The notes: a model not told the origin generated them from the letters alone. A DNA stretch of 64,000 nt from Tolypeutes matacus (GCA_026826555.1 JAKSZT010054396.1:13719200-13783199); one strand, 5' to 3'; positions 35,555 through 47,627 are shown, counted from the stretch's first letter. A program made the numbers and translations.

Positions 35555-35690
35555 CTGGGATCTTGATTCAGTTTTTAACTGGCCATATGATATCAAGTAA
35601 GTTACTTCAGCCTCTCTGGACCTCAATCTCTTCAGGTATACATCAAGGAGTTGAACCATCAAGATCTTTTCCATCTTTAACATTTTTAAG
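35555..35690 (+). mobile_element. MIR-like fragment
   Basis: GGCCATATGATATCAAGTAAGTTACTTCAGCCTCTCTGGACCTCAATCTCTTC carries the MIR core order. Confidence 0.55.
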
Positions 35691-36414
35691 GACAGGTGGC
35701 TATATTCAGGGGAGAAAGAACTAAAAGTGTTGGTGGTGAGAAGGATGATTAATATAATGTAATTCTAGCCTAGGTCCAGAAATAGCCTGACTTAGTGCTG
35801 CATTCACCTTATCTGCCTGGATTTATTAGGGGGGTGGGAGGGTTAGTGGGTGGGAATCACAGCCATCTACAGTGAAATTAAACTCTGTTCCCAAATGAGT
35901 TCTGCTGAAGTGTGATTTATCCAAAGAGTGTTAACTTACCAGCACTATGAAATCATTTTACTGAAATCTCATTATTGCATAAACTTAACTTTTTCCCAAA
36001 TGCAATTTGCAGAGAGGATGCAGAGCTGAGAATCCTGTGTCTGTGGCCATCTGTCCTAGCCCAGTCCCTGGAGAGGCGTGGGGGATGTGTGTGAAAAGCC
36101 ACCAGGCATCATGTAAATTCAAGCACCAATGTCACGTATCAATAAAAGAGCCCTGCATTTGCTAGGGATGCTAAGTGTGCAGGTGAGGATGCAAAAGAGG
36201 TTCCCCAATCCACCCAGCCTCAGACATTCCCTGAGCCTTCCTCCATTCCAGGCACGGGGCTGAAGGAATACCACAGAAGAGGGAAGATGTCAGCACCAGT
36301 GAAAACTTCTCAATGGTTCCTCCTCTGGGCTAGGGAGGCACTGCTGACTAAAAATGAAGCCAGAGGACTACAGGCTAGGTTCATGGGACAAAGGTTCCCA
36401 CTCTTAGCTGCCTG

Positions 36415-36560
36415 TGGTGGCATGGAAAAGTCCCTTAACCAGAATCAGTTTCCTCATCTATCAGTAGCAATAACACATATCCTGCATTCCTCATGTGGTG
36501 AAGAAATAAATGGATGTAAAAACAATGAAGACTTTACAGAGCCTCACGGAATAAATGCTA
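36415..36560 (+). mobile_element. MIR-like fragment
   Basis: AATCAGTTTCCTCATCTATCAGTAGCAATAACA, then CTCACGGAATAAATGCTATGATAAC, is MIR 3' wording. Confidence 0.55.
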
Positions 36561-36719
36561 TGATAACCATCAACATTGTAAAACTCTTGTGCCAAGATAT
36601 TAGAAACTGAAAATAATCAACTATAGATAAAGTTGAAGTCAGACTTCTCAGGTATTAGCAGAGCCTTGACCTTGGGAGAACAGTGTTTTCTGTGCTCTGC
36701 CTTTACTGCCATAAAGTTT

Positions 36720-37075
36720 GTTTAGTCATTCAACAAATTTTTGCCAAACCAGATGCCAGGGAACATGCTATGTACTGGAGATAATGAATAGCCCCAGTCC
36801 CAGTCCCCAAGTCTGGCCCAGCTGGAGTGAGTTATGCAAACAACTGACGTGTGATGGGATATGTACAGAATGCTCTGGAGGATGGAGCAGACAACTGCTG
36901 CCTATGGTGGGATGGAGGAAAGGTCTGTGATGGATTTATAGAAGAGGCGACCTAAAAATTGAGGCTTTGAAGCAAGGTTAGGGCTTCAACATGCACTGGA
37001 AATGGAGAAGGGAATCCTCAGTAGAAGACATGGTATGAGCAGAGGCCAGGGCCCATTAGTGAGGACGTCTGGATG
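36720..37075 (-). mobile_element. L2 LINE fragment
   Basis: AGTCATTCAACAAATTTTTGCCAAACCAGATGCCAGGG, GTGATGGGATATGTACAGAATGCT and GTATGAGCAGAGGCCAGGGCCC keep reversed L2 order. Confidence 0.6.
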
Positions 37076-37619
37076 AACCATGAAGGAAAGGCTGAACCCA
37101 AGATCTACCTTGAGCTGACTCCAACATCAGGCTTTAGCCACAGGAAGGAAGGGAGTGTTACCTGTTACCTTCTATTTATGCCACAACTGGTTGGTGATTA
37201 TCCCTCTTTACCTCCCTCTGCTCTCCCCACCCCGTGCCCTCCCTCCTGTCACAGGAAATCCACTTTGGACTCTTGGCGGAGAAAGCTAAGCTTCCTGGGT
37301 GATGCTTGTCAGGCAGATGGCCAACCTGGAAAAGCTGGGAGGAGTCTATATTGGGATGTACTGTGTAGCAGTTGTTTCCTAGGCACCTTTTGCAGCCTCC
37401 TGTTTCACTGAAAATAATTCTTTTGCTTCCTGCACATCCTAAAATATTGCTAGTATGCCCGGAGTTGTCTCTATTCTAAGTCTGTGTGGATAAAGAACAG
37501 CTGAAGAGACCAGTCATTGGAAGTTCTTTGGGAGGTGAGAATTTTCTCTACTTCTCACCTGACAGAAAGTAAAGCACCCAGGGCTGGGAACTTAGTCCTG
37601 GCTGTTACAATTAGTCCTG

Positions 37620-37840
37620 TTAATAATTTAAAAAGCAGTTTACACACATGGAGTGTGTGCCTATGAATCCTTTTTGTAGGGGAGATGTTATTATGCCCAT
37701 TTTACAGATGTGGAAACAGACTCGAGGATGTGAAAGAACTTGCACAAGGTCACATAACTAGGTAGAGTCAGGACTCAAACCCAAGTCTGCTGGCTCCAAA
37801 GTCTATGCCCCTTCTGTTGTGCCACACTGCCTACTGGCTG
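37620..37840 (-). mobile_element. MIR SINE, long copy
   Basis: CCCATTTTACAGATGTGGAAACAGACTCGAGG, AAGGTCACATAACTAGG and TGTGCCACACTGCC form reversed MIR. Confidence 0.82.
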
Positions 37841-37993
37841 TGCTCACTCAAAACTCACACTCAAAATTTAAAACAGAAATTGCTGTGTGACAAAGCCAAC
37901 TTCTCTTAACCCTTCTCTGGATTCTTTATCTACCAAAAGGCAGGGTTGCAGGAAAGGTTTCTAAGATTCCTTTCAATAATAAAATTCTATTAG

Positions 37994-38171
37994 GGAGCAG
38001 ATGTGGCTCAAGTAGTTGAGTGTCCACCTCCCACATGGGAGGTCCCAGGTTTGGTTCCTGGTGCCTCCTAAAGAAAAAAAACAAGCAGACAACGAGCAAA
38101 AAAAAAAAAAAACAATGAGCAGACAACAAGCACAAACAACAAGTAAACAAAGGAGCCATCTCGGGGGAAAA
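37994..38171 (+). mobile_element. DAS SINE, variant with ACAACAAGC-type body
   Basis: Head GGAGCAGATGTGGCTCAAGTAG and GGTTTGGTTCCTGGTGCC, then a body rich in AAGCAGACAACGAGCAAAA and ending GGAGCCATCTCGGGGG. Duplication AAAATTCTATTAG (37981-37993 and 38172-38184). The same body type occurs at 49059 and 63342. Confidence 0.93.
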
Positions 38172-38209
38172 AAAATTCTATTAGAGCTTGAAAGTGTGCT
38201 GAATGGTAA

Positions 38210-38395
38210 CCCATATGAACACTTGGAGTTCATGTGATCCTCACAAATCCTGTAAGGTAGGAAGGCATTACCATCATCTCCACTTTGCAGAGAAGAAACT
38301 GAGGCACGGAGTGCTGAGTTAACAACTGCAATAGGGAATGAGCTCAGGTCTCACACTTACTCTACACTACAGTCTGTCATTCCAAAACACTGCAG
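38210..38395 (-). mobile_element. MIR SINE fragment
   Basis: ATGTGATCCTCACAAATCCTGTAAGGTAGG, CCACTTTGCAGAGAAGAAACTGAGGCACGG form reversed MIR. Confidence 0.8.
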
Positions 38396-39299
38396 CCTGA
38401 AATTCTGAAACTTGAAAACTTTTTGACTCCTCTGGACAAGAGGTTAGTCTCTGGATTCAAATGAAACACTTGGGCAGGCACAAATATTCATTCGAAATCT
38501 GTCTAAGAAGCAGGACTGTTCCCTGCCCTGCTAGCACACAAAACAAGCACCACTCTATGAGGTGAACAGCATGTCCTCTTCAGCCCATCCTGCATTTGGG
38601 CCTGTTGACTCCATAACTCTTGTAACTCTATTCCCAACTTTCTAGAAATTAGGCCCTTCTCTAAAAAACAATACAGGGAGTCATCTGGGTGCTCTGCTCT
38701 CTGCTCCCCTGCCACAAAATCTCAAGCGGTTAAAAAGACTAGATGTCAGAGCTACTAGGGATTCCTCCCAGCTGCCTCCACCATCTTTAAAGTCCATCCA
38801 TTCCTGCCTCTGCATTCTCAGGGAAGACAGGCACTTTCGTGGATACTTTACATCATTCCAGTTCCTCGGTTTTCAATCTCTTTGAACATCCATGGGCATA
38901 CACCTTTAACGTTTCTTTAGGAAGAAACCCAAAGTTTTAATTCCTCCATTTCTGAAAGATGATTTTCAAAACCAAGAGCCTGTCAGTAATACTGAAATCA
39001 AACATCACATTTAAGCTTCCTAAAAATATTACCCAGTACAATGCCTCCTTTATGTTCCTATGTGCCCATCCCCCAAGTGCACACTTCTGCACTTGCGCAC
39101 GCCACACACACACACTTTAGTCTGTCATTTAGACACTGAAATGTATAATTTAAATGTCTGTAATAGTATCTAACTTAAAGGACATTTGCACATGAGTCTT
39201 TACATCAAAGCTATAATCGAAACTGGAGTTTTTATTGAATTTCAGACTAAATAGGTAGATTCATGGATGGCAAATACTGAATTTAAAATGCACTCAACT

Positions 39300-39488
39300 A
39301 GGGAAGCGGCTGTGGCTCAATCAGTAGGGCTCCCGTTTACCATATGGGAGGCCCTGGGTTCGGTTCCCGGGGCCTCCTGGTGAAGGCAAGCCCGCCCACA
39401 CGGCGTAGTTAGCTGACCCAGCGAGCACAAGCAGCAAGGGGGGGATAAATGAATAAATAAATAAAATCTTTTAAAAAAATAAATAAAT
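39300..39488 (+). mobile_element. DAS SINE, long-body monomer
   Basis: Near-consensus copy with duplication AAAATGCACTCAACT (39285-39299 and 39489-39503). Confidence 0.94.
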
Positions 39489-40234
39489 AAAATGCACTCA
39501 ACTTACCCGACACACACCACATCTGCACCTTTTTCAATTTTCGGCAAAAGTCCTTTTCATCCATCTCATAGCCCAGTGTTTTGTTAGGTACGTCATAAAT
39601 ATCAGTTAAGCAAATGTTACTATCTCTTAATCTTAACAAACAAGTTAGAAATCTATTGTTGTGATTTGGCCATAATCTAAATATACTTGACCCTAACACA
39701 AATACCAATTGAATCAAGAGCAAATAATGAGCAGCTGCTTGCACTGGACATACACATACCTCTGTCATTTGAACTGTTTTGAAGTGGGTCTTGTTTGGAA
39801 GACAAATGGTTAGCAGCTGCAAGTTCAACTACAAAGTGCTTGGTAAGAAGGCAGAGAAGGAACCAGAGGGAATCAAAGCGCCATTTCATACATTAAGGGT
39901 GGAATTCCTTTCCAACAAACATCTTTCATTTCTCTGGGAAGAACTAATCCCAACATGACCTTTGAACTTGGGAAAACACAGGGCTGTGCTATGAAAGAAG
40001 GAATCTAGTTTGAAGGCTGGATAGAGCTGAGAGAGTGGAGGAGTCACTCCTTTTGCTCATCTCCATTTTGTTTATTTCCTTTAAGGGAGTGTGTGGGACA
40101 TGGGAAAATTTCCCAAACCACCAGTCCAAAGCCTGGATTAATTAGATAAATGATGCTGAACAAGTTACTTTCTCTGTTTTCTCCTTTGCAAAATAAAGGG
40201 GCAAAAACAGATCAATTAATTAATTAGAGGCAAG

Positions 40235-40445
40235 ACTGGATGACCTCTAGACCAGGGATGTACAATAGAACTTTCTGCAATGATGAAAATGTTTAGTCTG
40301 TGCTTCTAATACCATAGCAACTAGCCACACATGGCCACTAAGCCCTTGAAATTGGCTAGTGCAACTTAGGAACTGATTTTTAGATTTTATTTAATTTTAA
40401 TTAAATTCAAGTGATTACCACTTTGGACAATGCCGCTCTAGAAAG
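40235..40445. mobile_element. Possible ancient hAT-type DNA element
   Basis: GTACAATAGAACTTTCTGCAATGATGAAAATG, CTAGCCACACATGGCCACTAAG and TTGAAATTGGCTAGTGCAAC resemble a common mammalian MER-type DNA transposon fossil. Family not resolved; ends unclear. Confidence 0.5.
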
Positions 40446-40479
40446 ACTTCTAGCATTTTATGCAGTCTTGAAAGGGCCA

Positions 40480-40715
40480 TATGAAAAAAGCATGGGTGTA
40501 AGAGCAGAACAGATGTGGGTTCAAAACTTAGCTCCATAACTTACTAGTTGTGCAACCCTGTGCAAATTACCTCTCTGAGCTTTGTTTTCCTTACGTGTAC
40601 AACAGAACACTACGACATTTCTTGCAGAATTTTAGTGAAAATTCAAGATAGTGAGTGCAAAAAGACCAGAATAGGCCTTAAATAAATAGTAGTCATTTTT
40701 CTAATTATGATATGC
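40480..40715 (+). mobile_element. MIR SINE, nearly full length
   Basis: GGGTTCAAAACTTAGCTCCATAACTTACTAGTTGTGCAACCC and CCTTAAATAAATAGTAGTCATTT cover the MIR consensus. Confidence 0.75.
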
Positions 40716-41917
40716 AGGTACAAAAATTCCATGTGATTTCATCTTACTGTTCCTTCCTGCACTAGGAGCTATACTTTATTATACCATAGATTAACAGCTG
40801 TGGTCCCACAGAGGCAGCTACAGAGGCAGCACCAGTTTATCAAGAAAACAACTTGCTCAGGAATTATTTCAAGTCCTCAGCTGTGGGCAAGCCACCATAA
40901 ACCCAAGTCTGTGCCTCCGGAACCACTGATTTCCGATTACCCTGTGTCCCCTCCACCTCCGGGTCATTCAGGAATTCACAGTGCTCTCTGCCCCATGACC
41001 GCACATCAAGCTGAAACTGTGTACGAAGCATCTGAAACATCTATTGGTGGTTTCTGGTACTTTCCCCACAAACTGTCCCCTTAACTTCCCCTAATAAATA
41101 TATAAGGTCTTCTTTTTCATTTGGAAATGCTATAGGACCATCAACTATTTTTCAATGCTCAGTGATTTAGAACACTTAGAAATAGAAATGCAACATGTTA
41201 CATTTGTGGCCAACCCGGCATCAGTTTAGTTACCAAAACAAGACAAGACAAAAGAGACAATGTTTTAGAAGTAATGTTCTAGTAAATTATAAAAGTGGTG
41301 CAATATCTATCTAAACCAACATAATGTGTTAAAAGCCCAGCCCAAGTGTTCCACTGGTGCCTTCTTTTAGTGAATGGAACTTTCCCTTGGGCCCAATGAC
41401 CATGTTTTATCAGTGGATACAAATGAATGCCAAAGAAAAACAGGATAAATTTTGTATTATTAATAATTATTGGAATGTTAAGCTGCTCACTTCTTCCTCT
41501 CTCCCCACCATTCCACAGACCCTGAGAGGGAGAAGAGTTGAAATACAGGCTGGCATTTTGTTAGGATTTCAATCTCAATTTGAGTAAGCTATGAGACAAA
41601 AGGTTTACAGTTAGCTTGGAATTCTTGCTAACTTCTAAGGCCTCTCGTGACAAGGACATTCTTGAAAGGGTTTTGTTTTTTTCTCTTTTTCTTTTTCCCT
41701 CCCCTGAAGATTGGTATAAAAACAAAAAAAAAGGACAAATAGTTTTGAATCTGGACTCTCAAATGTAATGAGAGTCTGATCTAATTTTTTAAAACTAACC
41801 TGGATATGTAAGTTAAATCACAATAAACATAATTAACTTAGAACCAAACTGATATGTATGCAAACATGATTAGCTACCTTACCACACCCCAATTTCCAAT
41901 ATTTAACCTGAACCTGG

Positions 41918-42005
41918 TGGGGAGCCGATGTAACTCAGTGGTTGAGTGCTGGTTTCCCACATATAAGATCCTGGGTTCAGGCACCGGCACCAAAAAATAA
42001 GTAAA
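41918..42005 (+). mobile_element. Short DAS SINE
   Basis: GGGGAGCCGATGTAACTCAGTGGTTGAGTGC and GATCCTGGGTTCAGGCACCGG with a TAAAATTAAAATAAAATAA tail. The next element starts directly in this tail. Confidence 0.85.
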
Positions 42006-42895
42006 ATTAAAATAAAATAAGCCAGTGGGCCCTACCTTTAGAATTTACACTCCCCAGTGATCGAGTTGGACTCAATTGTGCTTTCCTTACACATGGCTTT
42101 GCTGCCCCTCTATTTGAACCTATAGTTAGTACTAGAGTTGATAGGTGTATATCCAAGAGACTTAAATCTTTGCGCTGTCCATGTGCCAGTTGGGCCCTGA
42201 ATCTCAACAGACTTGCAACACCTACTCTCCAGTTCATTGGACTCACCCATGACAACTAACAAGGAGAAGATGACTGACAACGATCATCTCAAGGTACAGA
42301 GAGAGTCTGCAACTGCAAGCAAGAAAGTCCCATCCATCTGCCCCATGGGACATAAGCCCCCTCTCAATTAGAGGTAGAGAGGGCATCACCATCACAGAAT
42401 CCTCAGGATTGGGAAATGGACAATGGACTAGAGTAGACTTACAGTTTTTCTACTGTAGACTTGTGATCCTAGCAATGGAAGAACTTTTATCATGGGTGTG
42501 GAGGCAGTGGCTACTGGAGGTTCTGAGGGGAGGGAGAAGGAAAAATAAGTGTAATTTGGGGGCATTTTTGGGATTTGGTAATTATCCTGAATGACATTTC
42601 AATGACAGATACAGGTCATTGTATATCATGTAATAACTTGCAAAAATGTGCGGGAGACAGTATAAACTACAATGTAAATTATAATCATCGTTTAGTGGCA
42701 CTGCTCCAAGATGTGTTCATCAATTGTGACAAATGTACCATGCTAATGAAGGATGTTGCTGATGTGGGAAAATGTGGGAGTGCTAGGGAGCAAGACATAT
42801 GGGAATCCCCTATTTTTTGTGAACATTTATGTAATCTAAGTTTCTTTTAAAAATTAAAAAAAATTAAAAATATATTAAATAAATTAATTAAATAA
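42006..42895 (+). mobile_element. Copy of the 1.87-kb family, 5'-truncated
   Basis: It matches the 3' half of the copies at 26489 and 59545: GAGTTGGACTCAATTGTGC, GCTGTCCATGTGCCAGTTGGGCCC, TCCAGTTCATTGGACTCACCC, CTCTCAATTAGAGGTAGAG and AATGAAGGATGTTGCTGATGTGGG, then an A/T-rich tail. CTGAACCTGG stands left of the adjoining DAS (41908-41917) and right of this tail (42897-42906). Confidence 0.85.
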
Positions 42896-43364
42896 TCTGA
42901 ACCTGGAACCCATGCAGATTATTCACTCAAATCAATTGTTCCATTTTCTCTGAAGAGTAAATGCACTTACAAGCACCTAAGATTCTGAACTCTTCTTCAC
43001 AACAAACTCAAAATAGCTCAATTCAGAAAAGTATTCATTTCAAGGGGACTTGTCTGTGGTTATTTTGAAAACTACTACTTTTAAAACTGACATTATGAAG
43101 TTTAAAAATAGTCCCTCCAACTTAAGATCATGAATCCTTTCCTCCCTTCCTTCTCCTTCAGCCACCTAGGAGAGTGGAGATGTAGAGGGGTACATTTTCA
43201 GAGCTTCAGACTATTACTTGAAATTAATTTTATTTTAGGACATTGGATAGAGTTACCAAAATTCAGTGATGCGTAACCCTGGATAATTTTCAAACCAAGT
43301 AAGTGTTCTAAATGAAAACTTACGGTATATAATACCATTTTAAAAAATGTAAGGATAAAAGCTC

Positions 43365-43500
43365 AACCACCTCCTTCCACTCTAGCCATGTGAACTTTGG
43401 CAAGTTCCTTCCCCTCTCTGGGTCTGGTTTCCTCATCTATCAAATGAAAGCAGGGGACTAGAAGATGTCTAGGGTTCCATTTATCCCTAACAGGATCTGT
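43365..43500 (+). mobile_element. MIR-like fragment
   Basis: CATGTGAACTTTGGCAAGTTCCTTCCCCTCTCTGG and CTCATCTATCAAATGAAAGCAGGGGAC show the MIR core. Confidence 0.65.
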
Positions 43501-43659
43501 GTCTGAAGAGCTGGGCAGCTGCTTCCTATTTTCCTGGCTCCCTTGAAAGAGCAGAAGAGTCCCTGGCCCAGAAGGCCCCTAGGAAGCCCTAGTTAACTGC
43601 TACTGAAAGCAATTTAAGATGAAAAAGCTATAAAGTAGCTTTTCAATAAAGTATTGAAA

Positions 43660-44590
43660 AGAAAAAATCAAGTTATCACATTTTGCAGATAACATTGGTA
43701 AATCTAGAAATATATATTCAATCAAAAGATTACCAGATATAAGTGAATTTATACACATCTACAGGAGATAAATATCATAAAAATCAAACCAGGGGGTGGA
43801 TGTGGCTCAAATGGTTGGGCGTCCGTCTCCCATATGGAGGGACCTGGGTTCGATCCCCAGGACCTCCCGGTAAAATAAATTAATTAAAAAAAAAAATCAA
43901 ACCAGAGTCAAGATGGAGAAAATAAATTAGAATATTTTCAATCACAACAGATCAAAATGTTATGTTAAATACTTGAAATAGTAACTCAAAACACAAGAAA
44001 ATTATTCAGAAGAAACTGTAACAGCATAACAGAACTGGATGAAGATATTAATAAATGGATAGACCGTAAACATTTTTTAAAGTTTTCTTAACCCTACCAA
44101 ATTAAAAAAAAACAAAACTTAAAACTATTAACACTACATAAGAGTTAAAAAAACATTTTAGAAATAGATCAAAATACAATAAAGACCAAGTAAAGATAAA
44201 CCTGAAAATACAATAAATGGGTAAATAAATCATATTTAATAAACTCTAACAAGATACCAGAACTCATTGTGGAGAAAAATTAACTTGAACCCATACCTCA
44301 CACCAAATGCATTTTTTAAACCAGATGGGATGAAGAGCTGAACACATAAGGGAGAAAAAGGACAAGAAGAAAATTAAGCAACATTTCCCTGCTGGTTGTA
44401 GAGAGATGATAGATGTCTAACTACTAAAGAAAAGTAGGCTATCCCATACAAAAGACATGCTTAAAAGGTAGAAAAAATATTTTTTTCTTAAGTAATACAA
44501 CATAAAAGGAAAACACCACAAAGGGGAAATATAATTATCATATAATTTATAAAACTTTAAAATACAAAGCATATAAAAACTATTTAAACA
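43660..44590 (+). mobile_element. Decayed L1 ORF2 region
   Basis: GCAGATAACATTGGTAAATCTAGAAA, TACACATCTACAGGAGATAAATATC, AACCCATACCTCACACCAAATGC and AATACAAAGCATATAAAAAC keep the order of L1 ORF2 DNA, with many stops. It carries DAS insertions at 43793 and, at its right end, 44612. Confidence 0.5.
43793..43891 (+). mobile_element. DAS SINE, short monomer
   Basis: GGGTGGATGTGGCTCAAATGG, GGTTCGATCCCCAGGACC and an A-rich tail. Duplication AAAAATCAAACCAG (43779-43792 and 43892-43905). Confidence 0.94.
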
Positions 44591-44611
44591 TGTCTACTAA
44601 AGAATGGTCAG

Positions 44612-44795
44612 GGGAAGCAGCTGTGGCTCAATCAGTAGGGCTCCCGTTTACCATATGGGAGGCCCCGGGTTCGGTTCCCGGGGCCTCCTAGTGAAGGCAG
44701 GCCCGCCCGCGCGGCGTGGTTAGCTGACCCAGAGAGCACGGGCAGCAAGGGGGGGATAAATGAATAAATAAATAAAATCTTAAAAAAAAAAAAAA
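44612..44795 (+). mobile_element. DAS SINE, long-body monomer
   Basis: Near-consensus copy with duplication AAAGAATGGTCAG (44599-44611 and 44796-44808). Confidence 0.95.
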
Positions 44796-44849
44796 AAGAA
44801 TGGTCAGAGGGGAACAAAAGTTTGCATGTGACTAAATACAAAATGCTCA

Positions 44850-45340
44850 GCCTGGTACCAGAAAGCCATCCCAACCTACCTCTCCAGCTTCATTTCCCAC
44901 AACCTGCACAATGCACCCGTCACACTAAACTACTTGCAATCTTCTCCACACATCCCAAGCTTTCCCACTGTGTGAAGTTGTTCACCCGGTGCTCTCTTCC
45001 TGCCACGCCCTCCCCTCATTCCCATGGAAATCTTAGCCATCCTTCAAGACCCAGCTCACATGTCATCTCCTCCATGAAGCCTCTCCTAGTTTCCCTCACT
45101 GGATGTATGTTCTCTTTCCTAAGAGCCCTCACAGTACTTTCTTTGTTCCTCTTCTTTTGGGGCACTTTTCTTACTCTGCAGCCATTTGTTTCCTTCTTCT
45201 TGTCTCCCTGCAACCTGCCTTCCACCTCCCCCATAAGAGATTTTAAGATCCTTGGAGGCAAAAACAACCTTATTCATTTTTGAGTCACTTCCTGGCATAG
45301 AGACTTACACTCAATAAATATTTGTTTGTACTGAATTGAT
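44850..45340 (+). mobile_element. L2 LINE 3' region
   Basis: AGCCATCCTTCAAGACCCAGCTCACATGTCATCTCCTCC, ATGAAGCCTCTCC and CACTCAATAAATATTTGTTTGTACTGAATTGATG are L2 sense wording through the 3' end. Confidence 0.85.
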
Positions 45341-45444
45341 GAAATAAAGAAAACTGTCACGTCAAAAATACAGCCTGGCTAATAATTAAAGGCAAGCAGA
45401 ATGACCTTTAAAGGAGTCCTTATATGGCCTATTAAAACTATTAA

Positions 45445-45812
45445 GGGAAGCTGATGTGGCTCAAATGATTGGGCTCCTGTCTACCATATGGGGGGGTCCC
45501 AGGTTCGGTTCCTGAGGCCTCCTGGTGAAGGAGAGCTGGTCCGCGCGGAGAGCTGGCGCAACAAGATAACGCAACAAAAAAAGATTCACAGAGGAAAAGA
45601 CAACGAGAGACACAACAAGCCAGGGATCTGAGGTGGCTCAAGTGATTGAGTGCCTCTCTCCCATGTCGGAAGGTCCAGGGATCGGTTCCTCCTCCTAAAG
45701 AGAAGATGAGAAAACAAGCAGACACAGAACGCGCAGCAAATGGACACAGAAAACAAACAGAAAGCGTAAGCAGCAGGGGTGGGGGGTAAATAAAATAAAA
45801 TAAATCTTTAAA
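45445..45812 (+). mobile_element. Dimeric DAS SINE, second subtype
   Basis: Unit 1 (GGGAAGCTGATGTGGCTCAAATG, GGTTCGGTTCCTGAGGCC), a linker with GAGAGCTGGCGCAACAAGA and GACAACGAGAGACACAACAAG, then unit 2 at about 45630-45695 (TGAGGTGGCTCAAGTGATTG, GGATCGGTTCCTCC) and a body AACAAGCAGACACAGAACGC. Duplication AAAACTATTAA (45434-45444 and about 45813-45823). Confidence 0.9.
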
Positions 45813-45839
45813 AAAACTATTAAAAAACACTAAACTTTA

Positions 45840-46920
45840 CAGCAAAAAAAAATCCCAAGGCTTGAAGAAACAGTTGAAATATACATTAAAAATCAGCTCA
45901 ATCTTTTTTGGAACATATTCTGTTAATAAGTAACAAACAAACAGGTAACATGATTCAGTGCCTCTGATGTGGTGGATGAAATAATCTAAAAGCAAAATAA
46001 AATGGTTCAAAAACTTTTACAAGAGTATTAATAACAAGAATCTAGAAGTCACCTAAATAATCAACAAATAGTGTCATTTGCTTAGCCAGACCCCATAAAA
46101 CTCTACTTTGCAGCCAATAAAAAATTGCAAGTATAAGGATTATGTTCTGTGTAAAAGGTTTGCCAAAAAAAAAATGCATCGGCTGATTACAATTCTAATG
46201 GAAAAACCAAAAGTTAAACTAAGTAATTTATGTCAGTAGGTTCTTTAAAAGGTACTTATACATTCATAACTAAGAAGAAGAAAAAGTATTGGCCTGAAGC
46301 AGGCAAATATCCAACAGGAAAAATTTTAAAAAAGGTCACCCTACCGCTGTCCACTTTTTCTTCAACCACCAAGTAACCTCTTCCAAATCTGACTCTCTTG
46401 TTGACATCAAAGCAGGATGCCCCTGGGAGCAACACAGGGAAATCGGAGGCAGGAACAGCATTTTTAGCTGTGGGTCCTGCATCAGGATTTGGAGAACACC
46501 TGCTATTTTAAAACAAAACACCATTCATCCTGGGAAGAGTTAGCTTAACAAACAGGTATGCAAACCTCCAAAACAGCTCTCCTGGGCTTTGAAGCAACAA
46601 AACCAGGACACACGGAAAGAGGAAAAAAAAAAAAAAAATGGGAGTAAGAGACCAGGATGATTTTTCAAAATTGACAGCTTCTAGAAGGGAATAGAGACAA
46701 AATTGAGACCCTTAGGCCTGTGGGTTCTGTTGTTTTGTTTTGTTTTCTCAGTATGTCAATAGTTTACTGTATGAGCAGTGTTGTAGACCCAAGGGTACAC
46801 AAAGCTATGGTCCCTAACAAGTTAAGGGGAAAAAAAAGACACATAAGGAACAGTTAGTATATAAGAAAGCATTATATAATAGGCAATAAAGTACGAAAAT
46901 GTAGTTCATTAGATATGATT
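45840..46920. other. Intron sequence with few recognisable features
   Basis: Possible L1 relics at about 46020-46170 (AATCTAGAAGTCACCTAAATAATC), a 17-A run at about 46623 and a TTTTG run at about 46733. No gene recognised. Confidence 0.4.
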
Positions 46921-47005
46921 GCTTTTTTTTTTTTTTTTTTTTTAAAGGAGGTACTGGGGATTGAGCCCAGGACATTGTACATTGCACATGGGAAGCTGGC
47001 AATCC
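46921..47005 (-). mobile_element. Old short DAS SINE, 5'-truncated
   Basis: Minus strand: CACATGGGAAGCTGGCAATCC region reversed, TGGGCTCAATCCCCAGTACC, poly(A) at left (T20). The head is degraded. Confidence 0.7.
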
Positions 47006-47027
47006 CCAATGAGAGTTGGTTTTTTTC

Positions 47028-47118
47028 ATTTGTTTTCTTTTCACGAAGTATTGGGTATAGAACCCAGGACCTCGTATGTGGAAGCAGGCACTCAACCACT
47101 TGAACTACATACACTCCC
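47028..47118 (-). mobile_element. Old short DAS SINE
   Basis: Minus strand GGGAGTGTATGTAGTTCAAGTGGTTGAGTGCC and GAGGTCCTGGGTTCTATACCC, a diverged short head unit. Confidence 0.8.
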
Positions 47119-47131
47119 TGAGTTTGCTTTT

Positions 47132-47313
47132 TTTTTTTTTTTTAAAGATTTTATTTATTTATTCATTTATCCCCCCCTTGCTGCTTGCGCTCGCCGGGTC
47201 AGCCAACCATGCCGTGCGGGCGGGCCGCCCCCACCAGGAGGCCCCGGGAACCGAACCCGGGGCCTCCCATATGGTAAACGGGAGCCCCACTGATTGAGCC
47301 ACAGCCGCTTCCC
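47132..47313 (-). mobile_element. DAS SINE, long-body monomer
   Basis: Near-consensus minus-strand copy. Perfect duplication CTGAGTTTGCTTTT (47118-47131 and 47314-47327). Confidence 0.95.
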
Positions 47314-47419
47314 CTGAGTTTGCTTTTAATATGTTTCTTACCTAATATAAACAAGATTTACAAAAGGATTTAGGGAAGGGAGAGTGCAAATATGAGCTGA
47401 TATTTAAAAGGACAGAAGA

Positions 47420-47627
47420 GGGAAGCGGCTGTGGCTCAATCAGTAGGGCTCCCGTTTACCATATGGGAGGCCCCGGGTTCGGTTCCCAGGGCCTCCTGGT
47501 GAAGGCAAGCCCGCCTGCACGGCATGGTTAGCTGACCCAGCGAGCACAAGCAGCAAGGGGGGGATAAATGAATAAATAAATAAAATCTTAATTAAAAAAA
47601 AAAAAATTTGCAAAAAATAAAAAAAAT
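47420..47627 (+). mobile_element. DAS SINE, long-body monomer
   Basis: Near-consensus plus-strand copy with duplication AAAAGGACAGAAGA (47406-47419 and 47628-47641). It lies head to head with the copy at 47132, 106 bp apart. Confidence 0.95.

Noticed and set aside
43793..43870. tRNA gene, because of intact A- and B-box-like motifs
   Set aside because: All such sequences continue into SINE tails with target duplications, and none folds with an obvious complete acceptor stem. They are tRNA-derived SINE heads.
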